DNA of 64,000 nucleotides. It comes from RYN-230 sp963813975. GTDB taxonomy: Bacteria; Actinomycetota; Actinomycetes; Streptosporangiales; Streptosporangiaceae. The notes beneath the pieces were generated by a model. The model worked only from the letters and a program-made list of their open reading frames with translations, did not search any database and was not told the DNA's origin. Below, in pieces: positions 17,559-27,100 of the stretch (its first letter is position 1; each line of letters starts with the position of its first letter). The DNA lies in assembly GCA_963813975.1 (NCBI GenBank), contig CAWFAP010000006.1, forward strand, positions 1,984,001 through 2,048,000, read 5' to 3'. Both the position numbers and the translations under genes were made by a program.

Positions 17559-17570
17559 ACCCGGCCGGGT
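17559..17570. promoter_or_regulatory. Palindrome in the ugpC/lrp divergent region
   Basis: ACCCGGCCGGGT is a perfect 12-base palindrome flanked by TT and TAA, giving a longer imperfect inverted repeat. Its place between two divergent genes suggests an operator; the binding protein is unknown. Confidence 0.3.
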
Positions 17571-17658
17571 TAAGACCGGCGTCACATGCTGTTACCTGAG
17601 CGTAAAGCCCGTTATCAGGCCGTTACGATCAAAGAGGCGCAGGTGGCCGGAGGCGGAA

Positions 17659-17664
17659 TACCGT
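17659..17664 (+). promoter_or_regulatory. -10 hexamer TACCGT for leaderless lrp-type gene
   Basis: TACCGT ends six bases before the GTG at 17671, matching the leaderless geometry elsewhere in the window. Confidence 0.35.
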
Positions 17665-17670
17665 AACGGG

Positions 17671-18243
17671 GTGGAAGACATCGACCGCCAGATCGTCTCG
17701 CTGCTGTGCCGCGATGGCCGGATCAGCTTCACGGAGTTGTCCCGGCAGACCGGGCTCTCGGTCTCAGCAACGCACCAGCGGGTGCGCCGGCTGGAACGGC
17801 GCGGGGTGATCAAGGGGTATGCCGCGATGGTCGACCCCGCCGGGGCAGGCCTGCCGCTGACCGCGTTCATCTCCATCAAGCCGTTCGACCCGGCGGCCCC
17901 GGACGACGCCCCGGAACGGCTCGCCCACCTGCCCGCCATCGAGGCCTGCCATAGCGTGGCGGGCGACGAGAACTACATCCTCAAGGTCCGGGTGGCCTCC
18001 CCGCTGGCCCTGGAAGACCTGCTGCAGCAGATCCGGGCCTGCGCGGGGGTATCGACGCGGACCACGATCGTGCTCAGCACCCCGTACGAGAACCGCGCCC
18101 CGGACCTGGAGCACTCCGGGCAGGGCAGCACGGGGCCCGACAACGGTGAGCCCGAGGGATCCGCGCTGGACGGCGCCCATCCGGGGGGCGCCCACGAGGC
18201 TCACCCGGACCGTGCTCACCTGGGGAGCACGGAGGCCGGCTGA
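17671..18243 (+). CDS. Lrp/AsnC-family transcriptional regulator
   Basis: 190 residues. Residues 1-60 are an AsnC-type HTH (DIDRQIVSLLCRDGRISFTELSRQTGLSVSATHQRV split over the helices) and 65-145 a RAM/ligand-sensing domain (ACHSVAGDENYILKVRV, LEDLLQQIRACAGVSTRTTIVLST). The last 40 residues are an unusual extension with regularly spaced His (GAHPGGAHEAHPDRAH). Lrp-type proteins respond to amino acids; the target genes are not shown. GTG start with a -10-like TACCGT six bases upstream. Confidence 0.88.
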   Translation: MEDIDRQIVSLLCRDGRISFTELSRQTGLSVSATHQRVRRLERRGVIKGYAAMVDPAGAGLPLTAFISIKPFDPAAPDDAPERLAHLPAIEACHSVAGDENYILKVRVASPLALEDLLQQIRACAGVSTRTTIVLSTPYENRAPDLEHSGQGSTGPDNGEPEGSALDGAHPGGAHEAHPDRAHLGSTEAG

Positions 18244-18864
18244 TTACCCGCTGGAGGGTGCGGCCCCGCTGCGCAGCCCGTCGAGCATGACGGTGAGCAG
18301 CCGCTGGGCCTGGTCGGAGTGGGCGGATGGGTACTCGCAGGCGACCGAGATCGCGTGCGACATCTTCAGCAGGTCCGTGACGTCCACATCGGGCCGTATC
18401 TCGCCAGCCTGCTGAGCCTGGGCCAGCAGCGGGACCACGGCCTCCCGGACCATCGCGCTGCAGGAGCTGATCACCTCCGCGTTCTTGCCGCCCAGGGACG
18501 ACATCATGGAGATGGTCAGGTTCCGCTTGGTCGAGGCGAACGCGACCAGCGCCTCCAGCCAGCGGGCCAGCGCCTCGCTGGCCGAGCCGTCCCCGGCCGC
18601 GCTCTCGTATTCCCGGGCCCGGGCGCACAGCGCCTCGACCTGGCTGCGGTAGACGGCTTCGACCAGCGCCTGGCGGGTCGGGAAATGCCGGTACAGGGTA
18701 CCGATCCCGACCCCGGCCCGGCGGGCTATCTCGTCGAGGGATGCGTCGTCGGCCCCGTGCTCGGCGAACGCCGCCAGGGCAGCCTCGGTCAGCCGCTGCC
18801 GGTTGCGCCGCGCATCGGCCCGCATCGCCCCCGGAGGGGGGCTGGTCGCGCTCATCCGAACCAC
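18244..18864 (-). CDS. TetR-family transcriptional repressor
   Basis: 206 residues: an N-terminal TetR HTH (RRNRQRLTEAALAAFAEHG, LDEIARRAGVGIGTLYRHFPTRQALVEAVY) and a ligand-binding helical domain. It is divergent from an MFS exporter gene, and the shared region carries two CGGAG-N5-CTCCG sites over the exporter promoter, so it most likely represses that exporter and senses one of its substrates. The GTG start at 18864 may be replaced by ATG 18852 (MSATSPPPG). Confidence 0.9.
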   Translation of the reverse strand: MVRMSATSPPPGAMRADARRNRQRLTEAALAAFAEHGADDASLDEIARRAGVGIGTLYRHFPTRQALVEAVYRSQVEALCARAREYESAAGDGSASEALARWLEALVAFASTKRNLTISMMSSLGGKNAEVISSCSAMVREAVVPLLAQAQQAGEIRPDVDVTDLLKMSHAISVACEYPSAHSDQAQRLLTVMLDGLRSGAAPSSG

Positions 18865-18903
18865 TCTGCCTTACCCGGCCCTGCCGTCAGGCCGTAAATC
18901 AGC

Positions 18904-18956
18904 TTGCTAAGCGGAGTCTTCCTCCGTATAGTAATCGGAGTCGGGCTCCGTATAAC
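18904..18956 (+). promoter_or_regulatory. MFS exporter promoter with two TetR-type operators
   Basis: TTGCTA (18904-18909), a 17-base spacer and TATAGT (18927-18932) form a good promoter for the exporter. Inverted repeat CGGAG-TCTTC-CTCCG lies at 18912-18926, inside the spacer, and CGGAG-TCGGG-CTCCG at 18936-18950. Both are followed by GTATA, and their centres are 24 bases apart. The location favours repression by the adjacent TetR protein. Confidence 0.75.
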
Positions 18957-19005
18957 CCGCAGACTACCTCTGATCATCCCAGGACTCCACTTCCAGGAGA
19001 CAACT

Positions 19006-20527
19006 GTGCCTTCGTCCTCATCCGCATCGCCAGCGGTGGCGCTGCGCCGCCCGGGCGCCTCCCGCACCCGCGGCCATCCCAGCCTGGCCTTGGCTATCAT
19101 GCTCTCGGCACAGCTCATGATCATCCTCGATATGACCGTGGTGAACATCGCGCTGCCGCACATCCAGTCCGGCCTGCACTTCTCCGCGGCCAGCCTGTCC
19201 TGGGTCCTGAACGCGTATACGCTCACGTTCGGCGGCCTGCTCCTGCTCGGCGGCCGGCCGGCGACATCCTCGGCCGGCGCCGGATGTTCCTGGCCGGGAT
19301 CGCCCTGTTCACCGTGGCGTCCCTGGCCGGCGGCCTGGCCACCACCGCCTGGTGGCTGCTCACGGCCCGCGCCCTGCAGGGGGTTGGCGGCGCCCTGGCC
19401 TCGCCCGCGGTGCTGGCCCTGGTCGTGGGGAGCTTCCCCGAGGGCCGCGAGCGGACCCGGGCGCTCGGCATCTACTCGGCCGTGGCCATGGGCGGCGCCT
19501 CGCTCGGCCTGGTCCTCGGCGGCGTGATCACTGAATGGGCGTCCTGGCGCTGGGTGCTGTTCATCAACGTGCCGGTCGGGATCGCCGTGCTCGCGGTGAC
19601 CCCCAGGTTCATCGCCGAGTCGCCGCGCCAGCCCGGACGGTTCGACCTGACCGGGGCGGTCACCTCCATCGCCGGGATGACCGCGCTCGTCTACGCGTTC
19701 ATCCGGGCCGCGTCCGCGGGCTGGAGTGACCGCCTCACGCTGGCCGCCTTCGCGGTGGCCGTGGTCATGCTCGGCGCCTTCCTGGTCACCGAATCCCGGG
19801 CCCGCCAGCCGATCACGCCGCTGCGGCTGTTCGCCAGCCGGGTCCGGTCCGGCTCCTACCTGGCCGGCTCCTGCTGGTCGCCGGGATGTTCGGGATGTTC
19901 TTTTTCCTGACCCAGTTCGTCCAGGACATCCTGGGGTTCAGCCCGCTCGCCGCCGGCTTTGCGTTCCTGCCCATGACCCTCACCGTCTTCGGGGTGTCCC
20001 GGGCGGCGCCCCGGCTGCTGCCCAGGTTCGGGCCCACCCGGCTCATGGTGGCGGGCATGCTGCCGGTGATCGGCGGGATGGCGTGGCTGGCCCAGGTCTC
20101 CACGCAGAGCACCTACCTGGGAGACGTCCTCGGGCCGATGCTGCTCATCGGCGCCGGGATGGGCCTCGTGTTCGTCCCGCTCACCATGGTGTCGCTGGCC
20201 GGGGTGGCGCCCGCGGACTCCGGTGCGGCCTCCAGCATGGTGAACGTCATGCAGCAGGTCGGCGGCTCACTCGGGCTGGCCATCCTGGTCACGGTGTTCG
20301 GCACCGCCTACCGGGGCGCAGCCCGGCACCTGGCCCCCGGGGTGAGCCACGCGGGTGCCGCGCATCAGCTGCTCGTCCATGGCATGTCCGCCGCCTTCAC
20401 GGTGGCCGCCATCTTCGACGTGTGCGTGCTGCTGGTGATCCTCCTGACCAGCCGGCCCAGGCCCGCTCAGCAGGCCGGGAACCGGCCGGCCCCGGCGGAA
20501 AGCCAGGCGGTCAGCACGCCACGGTGA
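19006..20527 (+). pseudogene. DHA2-type MFS drug exporter, two frameshifts
   Basis: Read across three frames this is one 14-TM MFS exporter. The first segment has IMLSAQLMIILDMTVVNIAL and WVLNAYTLTFGGLLLLGGR. One missing base near 19257, in a GGCCGGCCGGCG run, moves the frame to GDILGRRRMFLAG and VTPRFIAESPRQPGRFDLTG. A second near 19868 (GGCTCCTG) moves it to GMFGMFFFLTQFVQDILGFSPLAAGFAFLP. Restoring one base at each site gives a continuous protein of about 508 residues. The GTG at 19006 has AGGAGA five bases upstream. The indels may be sequence errors; otherwise the gene is dead. It is divergent from its likely TetR repressor. Confidence 0.85.
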
Positions 20528-21348
20528 CCGGGCGCACCGGCAGTCCCGCCGGGAGGGCCGTGCCCGCGGGCACGATCGCGGCGGTGCCGCCGTACCGCTG
20601 GGCCGCGTCGGGCAGGGTGTGCCGGCGCGGCCACGACCGTGGCGCCCTGAAGCAGGGCCAGGTCGAGAAGGACCGTGTACTCGCGGGCACAGCCGTCCGG
20701 CGGCGCGGCCAGCACCACGTCGCGGGCGGTCACCGGCGCGGGAGCGGCCAGCTGGCTGAGCTCGGCGACGAGCTGGGCGTGGGTTACCGGGGTCGCCCGC
20801 AGGCCGCCGCCCGGCCGGGTGACGTACGGCACCAGGCCCAGGTCCTCCGGACCTGCGCACACCGGCGGCTGGAGCCCGCGGGACAGCAGCGACCAGAACG
20901 GCACGGTGCCCGGCGCCTCGTCGAAGGAGACGACCTGCCGCACCCACGAGCCGTCCGCCGCGCTCAGCGCGGCGGGCACCAGCGGGTCCGCGGTCACGAG
21001 CAGCCGGGCGCCACAGTCGGTGAGCTGCTCAGCCATCATGGCTATCGTGCTGGCCGCGCCGATCGGAGACGGCACCCCACCGGCCGCCCTGATTGCGTGC
21101 ACGGCCAGCACGTAGCTCACCGCGTCGGGGACGTAGACCCCGACGACGTCCCGGGCGCGCAGCCCGCGCCAGGCCAGCCCGGCCGCTGCGGTCTGCAGGA
21201 TCACGGCCAGATCCCCGTGGCTGAGTGTCCCCCCCGGCCACGCGGCTGGCCCGCCCACCAGGGCGGGATGCTCTCCGCGGGCCGACGACACGCCCACCAG
21301 CCGCTGGGTCACGGTCGTGTGAGGGGCTGGCATGTCCGTCACCGTCAT
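20511..21348 (-). pseudogene. Truncated acyl-CoA synthetase-like (AMP-binding) gene, frameshifted
   Basis: From ATG 21348 (MTVTDMPAPHTTVTQRL) the product resembles the N-terminal half of 4-coumarate-CoA-ligase-like enzymes (LSHGDLAVILQTAAAGLAWRG split over the fold, VGVYVPDAVSYVLAVHAIRAAGG, PVTHAQLVAEL). The P-loop expected near YVTRPGGGLRATPVTHAQL lacks the usual SSGTTG, and the adenylation core and C-terminal domain are absent. One extra base near 20625 breaks the frame; removing it continues as RHTLPDAAQRYGG to a TGA at 20511. About 279 residues, against about 500 in the family, so probably a non-catalytic remnant. It overlaps the exporter gene end by 17 bases. Confidence 0.55.
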
Positions 21349-21586
21349 ACGTGCCCTTCTCCCCAGGCTCCTCCGGCCATCCCCCTCCTGACGGCCGGAG
21401 GAGCCTTGGCTCTGCGTCCGGCAGTCCCGATAAGCCTTGCGCGGGCCCCCATGCCGCACGGGACTTACCGGAACTCTGCTGATGACCCTACGTATGTACG
21501 GGTGGGGTCCACATGCGCCGAACTATGCAGTGCCGTGTGTATTTCGTGGCTGCGGGCCCGGCGGATGGGTATGTAGGACGAATTTT

Positions 21587-24143
21587 TCAGGCGTCCGGCC
21601 CGGGCTGCCGCGCGACCCACGCCGCGATCTGCGCGCGGGAGCTGAAACCCAGCTTGATCAGCATGTTGGCCACGTGCCGGGCCACCGTGGCCTGGCTGAT
21701 CACCAGCTCGTCGGCGATGGCCCGGTTGCTCAGGCCGCGGGCGATCAGCGCGGCGATCTCGCGCTCCCGCGGGGTCAGCGTAGAGGGCACCACGCTCCCG
21801 GCGGCCTGGCCGGCCGTGCCTGGGCCCGGGACCGGCTGGCCCGGGGCCGGATCCGGATCCGGATCCCGGCTGGGGCAGCCAGCCAATGACGGGCGCGGCG
21901 CCGTTACCCGAGGGCGCCCCGGCGGGCGGCACGCCGATCGCGTACCGGACCGCCTCGTCTGCGCCCATCGCCCGGCCCTCGTCCAGCAGGGCGGCCGCGC
22001 GCAGCTCGCCCAGGGAGCGGCGGGCCGGGCCGAGCACGTCCTCAAGCCGCGCGCCGGCCCCGGCCGACGGCGGGTGGCCGGCCGCGGAGCGCAGCTCGAG
22101 CCCGGCCCCGGCCAGCTTGGCCGCGCGCACCACGTCCCCGGCCTGGGCCTCCAGGGCCGCGAAGGCCTCCAGCCCGCGGGCGACCGGCAGGCGCTGGCCG
22201 GTGGCCAGGCTCAGGGCCAGGCTCTCGGTCAGGCTGGCCCGGCACAGGCCGAGGTCACCCTGGATGAGTGCCACCGAGGCGATCCCCGCCAGGCACCGGG
22301 CGATCTCCGGCCGGGCGTCGATCTCCTGGTACAGGCTCAGCGCTCCCTGGTAGTGGCTGATCGCGGCCTGGTAATCGCCGCGGGCCCGGGCGGCCCGGCC
22401 CAGCCCCACACGGACCTGGGCCACCCCCCACCCGTTGTTGTCCCGGAGCACGTCCAGGGCCATCTCGTAGGTCTTCTGGGCTTCGCGCAGGCTGCCCAGC
22501 CGGACCATGCCGGCCGCCTTGATGCTCAGCGCCAGCCCTTCCTCCCAGTCGTTGCCGAGCTTGTGGGCGGTGTCCACCGCCTCGTCGATCCGCGCCACCG
22601 CCTCGGCCAGGTTGCCCGCCCGCAGGCTGGCCACGGCGAGCAGCCGGAGCGCGCCCGCCTGGTTGGCGTCACCCGCTTCCCGGCACAGCTCCAGGCCCTC
22701 GGCGGCACAGCGTTCCGCGGTGGGGTAGTCCTGCTGCTCGAAGGCCAGGTCGCCGCGGAACACCAGGGCCGGCCCGCGCACCCCGGGCGGCAGGCCTGCG
22801 GCGCTGACCAGGAACCGGTCGAACCACTCCGCGCCCTCGGTCACGTCCCCGTGCGTCACCCACGGGTTGCGCATCGCCCCGCACATGCGCAGCCCCTCGG
22901 CGGTGTCGCCCTGGCGCAGCGACGTGGCCAGCGCGAGCCGGTAGTTGGGCAGGTCCACGGTGATCGCCCGGTACAGGGCGACGCGCTCCGGCCAGGACGG
23001 CGCGCCCCGGACGAACGCCTGGGACACGACGTACTCCCCGTAGTGCAGCAGGTAGTCGCGGTGCCGGCGCCGGAGCGCGTCCTCCTCACCGGAAGCGGTG
23101 AGCCTGCTGGCCGCGTACTCCTTGATGGTGTCCAGCAGCCGGTAGCGGGATTCCCCGCGCAGCTCGTGGTCGAAGGTGACCAGCGACTTGTCGATCAGCG
23201 CGGACATCAGGTCGAGCACGGTACTGGCCGGGATCTGCTCGTCGGCGCAGATGTGCTCGGCCATGTCCAGGTTCCAGCCCGCGAACACCGACAGCCGGCG
23301 CAGCAGGATCTGCTCTGGCTCGCTGAGCAGCTCATAACTCCAGTCCACGGCGGCCCTCAGGGTCTGCTGGCGCGGCGGGGCGGTCCGGTCGCCGGAGGCC
23401 AGCAGCCGGAAACGGTCATCGAGACGGCTGGCGATCTGCTCCACGGACAGCGCGCGGACCCGGGCCGCGGCCAGCTCGATGGCCAGCGGCATGCCGTCCA
23501 GGGTCAGGCACAGCCGCGCCACGGCCGCGGCGTTGTCGCGGCCCAGCGCGAACCCGGACCGGGCCGCTGAGGCCCGCTCGGCGAACAGCTGCAGGGCCTC
23601 GTGCCGGGCCAGATCGGTCAGGGACTCCGGGTCGAACCCGGCCGGCACGGACAGCGGTGGAACCCGCCAGACAGTCTCGCCGCGCACCCGCAGCGGCTCG
23701 CGGCTAGTCGCGATCACCCGCAGTGACGGGCAGCTGGCCAGGAGCTGCTGCACCAGCTCCGCGCACGCATCGACGATGTGCTCGCAGGTGTCCAGGATGA
23801 CCAGCAGCCGGCGGGCCCGCAGCGCCTCGGCCAGGGTCGCCAACAGGGGCCGGTCCTGCTCCTCGCGGATCCCGAAGGTGGCCGCGACCCGCCGCGGCAG
23901 GAGGTCCGCGTCGGCCGTGTCGGCCAGCTCCACCAGCCAGGCACCGTCGGGGAATTCTGGGACAAGGTCGCAGGCCAGGCGGACGGCGAGGCGTGTCTTG
24001 CCGATGCCGCCCGGGCCGCACAGGGTGAGGGCGCGGACATCACTGACCAGGAGCGCGAGTTCGCTGAGATCGCGCTCTCGGCCTATGAAGCTGTTCGGCT
24101 CCGCAGGAAGGTTGCCCGGGGCAGGGGGAGCGGCGGAAGTCAT
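21587..24143 (-). CDS. Large NB-ARC/TPR LuxR-family regulator, frameshifted before its HTH
   Basis: The N-terminal part (MTSAAPPAPGNLPAEPNSFIG) carries an AAA/NB-ARC ATPase: Walker A CGPGGIGKTRLA, ATSREPLRVRGE sensor, GMPLAIELAAARVRAL. Helical TPR-like repeats occupy about residues 370-720. The LuxR HTH (STLTPREREIAALIARGLSN, RAIADELVISQATVARHVAN) is found only in the next frame, ending at 21587. The shift lies in a GGATCC-rich linker at about 21800-21870 and would be healed by removing one base. Unhealed, the frame runs to 21465 with a nonsense tail and no HTH. About 850 residues if repaired. Such proteins are activators of secondary-metabolite or stress genes; the target is unknown. Confidence 0.85.
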
Positions 24144-24197
24144 GGCATCCAGGACCGTCGGTTGATGGCGGGGGCCAGTCCTACGGAGTGTGTTCCT

Positions 24198-27100
24198 TTA
24201 TTCACAGATAATAACGGGAACGCTGCTGGTGTAACGAAGTCGTCCGAAATACATCAGTTTGACCATTGTCCACCACTGCGTGCCGCGCCGGGTAGTAGTC
24301 GGTACCTGGACATGATAACGGAGAGTTACTTCCTTTCCGGGGGAGACGGAAAAACCTCGCGTCCAGGGATGGACCGCCGCCCAGCTGCCGTACGGCGAGA
24401 TCAGCTGCGCCTCCCCGCGGACCGGCGACGCGGCCCGGTTGGCCAGCCGCACGGCCAGTTCCCCGGCCGCCCCGGGCCGGACCCGGACCGACGGCGTGAG
24501 CACGGTGACCCCTAGTTCCGCGGTGACGGCCCGCAGATCAGCCTCCAGCGCGGGCAGCAGGGCGTCGGACGGCAGGTCGAGCGCGGGCGCAGGCGGCTCG
24601 CCCAGCATCACGGCGGTCACATCCTCGAAGACCTGGCCGAGCTGGTCGCGGATCCGGGCGGCCAGGAAGTAGTGCCCGGCCGCGCCGGCCGCGTCCCGCA
24701 CGGCCAGGTCCCAGTGCGCGTGCCCGAGCGCGGGCAGGTCGTAGCGCAGCGGGCCGGCCGGCGTGGCCGCCAGCCCGGCCGGGACGTCGAGGTCCACGGC
24801 ACCGGCGGCCGGCTCCGGACCGCAGGCCACGGTGAGGCGCACCGTCGCCTCGCCCGGGCCGGCGGCCGCCCGGGGGAGTGCGATCCGGCGGGGTGACAGG
24901 TGCACCGCGACCGGGAGATTGCCGGCCGGGGCCGGCCCCTTGCCGTGCAGCCAGTACCGGGTGAAGACGGGCTGCGCGGGCTCGGGGGACAGGGAGGATC
25001 CGGCGGGCACGGCGGCCTGCGGGACGGCGGTCTGCGACGCTGCGGTCTCCTGGGCCCCGGCGGCCCCGGGGGGACCAGGCGGACCGGGCCAGGATTCCGC
25101 CGGGACGGCTGGCACGGACAAGCCCACCGTGACCGTCCCGGCGGGCGGCACCGTCACCTCGGCCCGGCCGGCCCGCACCGGCAGCGCGGCCGCGGCGGCC
25201 GCGCCTAGCCCCGCGCGCCCGGCCGCGGCGCCGTCCGGGTCTTCCGCTCCGGCGTCTCCGGCCGCCGTGTCTCCGGCCGCAGCGTCCTCGACCAGGCTGA
25301 TGGGCCGCGCCGCGGCGATCCCGGTGAACAGGCTCAGCCGGGTCGTGCTCCCGGACCGGCCGCTGAGGTCGCGCAGCCGGGCCGTGACCCCGTCCTCCCG
25401 CCTGGGCGGCCCGGCCCGGCCGGCCGCGAGCGGGTTCCCGTGCGGCTTCAGGGCCGCCACCATCAGCGGCAGGTCCGCGGCGCAGAGGCTGGCCGCCCCC
25501 GGGTGCGGGCCCGGGTGCAGGCCGGTCTCGCAGGCCAGCAGGTCATGGTTGTAGTCCTGGCCGGCCTCGCCGAAACCCGCGTCCCGCCAGTCCCCGGGGC
25601 CGGCGGCCAGCGCGTACTCGAACGTGTGGCTCCAGTGCTGCCAGGCGAAGCTGCTCCCGTCTGGCGCGGTCCGCGGGTCGCCGTCGATCCACACCCCGGA
25701 GGGCCACGCGCTGCACGAGCGCATCAGCGCGATGTGCAGGGTGCCGTCCGGCGAGACCAGGCTGCCCGGCGTACCCCGGTTCAGCAGCGCCAGCGAGCGC
25801 GGTGCGAGCGCGGGCTCGTGCTCCGGCCCAGCGCCCGCGCCGGGCAGCGCGGTGACCTCGATCACCGAGTCGGCCAGGTCGGCGGTGACCGCGGCCGCCG
25901 CCGCGGCCAGGTCCGGGCCGGCCACCACGAGCACCGGCAGGTCGCGAAGCCCGCGGACGTCGGCCCCGGGCGCGAACGCCGCCGCGCGGGACTGCGCGGC
26001 CGGGATCCACAGCCGGGCCTGGGCGCCGTCGGCCAGCAGGCGGCTGAGTTCACGGGCCGCGCCGGGCCCGGCCGCGCCGAGGAACCGGGCGGTCCACGGG
26101 TTCTGCTCCGGCCCGCCCACCGCGATCCGCACGTCAGGCAGGTTGGAATCCAGGTCGATGGAGCCGTAACGCGGCCCGTCCGGCCACGAGCACGTGGCCG
26201 TGACCCCCTGCCCCGCGAGGGCCGCGACCAGGTCACGGAGGGCCGCGGACAGGCCGTTGCGGAAAAAGGAGGGGCCGGGCGGGGCCGGGGCAGCCGGGAG
26301 GATCACCTCAGCCACCCCCAGCGCGGCCTCCTGCCGGGCGCCGCCCGGCTCGCGCCAGCCGGCCCGCGCGGTGGAGCCCAGCCCGAACCACTCGTGGGCC
26401 GGGTTGTCCAGCGTGAACGGGTACTCGGCGACGTCCGCCCCGGCGCTGCCGAACGAGCGGCCCACCACCGCGGTGGCGCCCTGGTAGATGGGCAGGCCGC
26501 CGGGGACGTCCGCGGGGAAGCGCACCCGCAGCAGCCGGTCCTGCCCGATCGAGCCGTCCACGTGGGTGCGGAACTCGATCCGTTCCGCCCCGTCCCACAG
26601 CAGCGTCTCCTGGGTGACCCGCAGGTCGCCCAGGCTCAGCTCGGCGACCAGCCGGGCTCCCAGGGGGCAGCGCTGCACGGTGACCTTGGCGCTGGCCGTG
26701 CCCGAGCTGGTGCCGCGCCCCTTGGGGGACAGCAGCCACGGGCCCTCGCCCCAGCGCGGGTGGGAGGCGTATTCCTCCTGCAGGAGCAGCTCGTTGCCGC
26801 CGGGCTGGCCGCCGCGCCGGAGCAGCCCAGCGCCGGTCCGCTTGTTGACGATGCGGGTGAGCGTGCCGCCGCGGGCCGGGTCCGCCTCGACCAGGAACCT
26901 CTCGTTCTCGATCACCGTGCCGGGCTGCGGCTCCCAGCCATCCGGGGCCGGCGCGGCCCTGGGCGCCGGGGTGACCCAGTAGGTCCGGTAGCCCAGCGCG
27001 GGCACGTCCGCGGCGCGGAAGGTGAGCGTCACCACGGCGAGCGTGCCGTCCGGGTGGCGCTGGTCCGCTTCGGCCAGGAACGGGACCGCACCGCCGGCGT

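Noticed and set aside
21465..21586. C-terminal tail of the unrepaired LuxR frame
   Set aside because: The HTH in the neighbouring frame ends at 21587, so the tail is a frameshift product.
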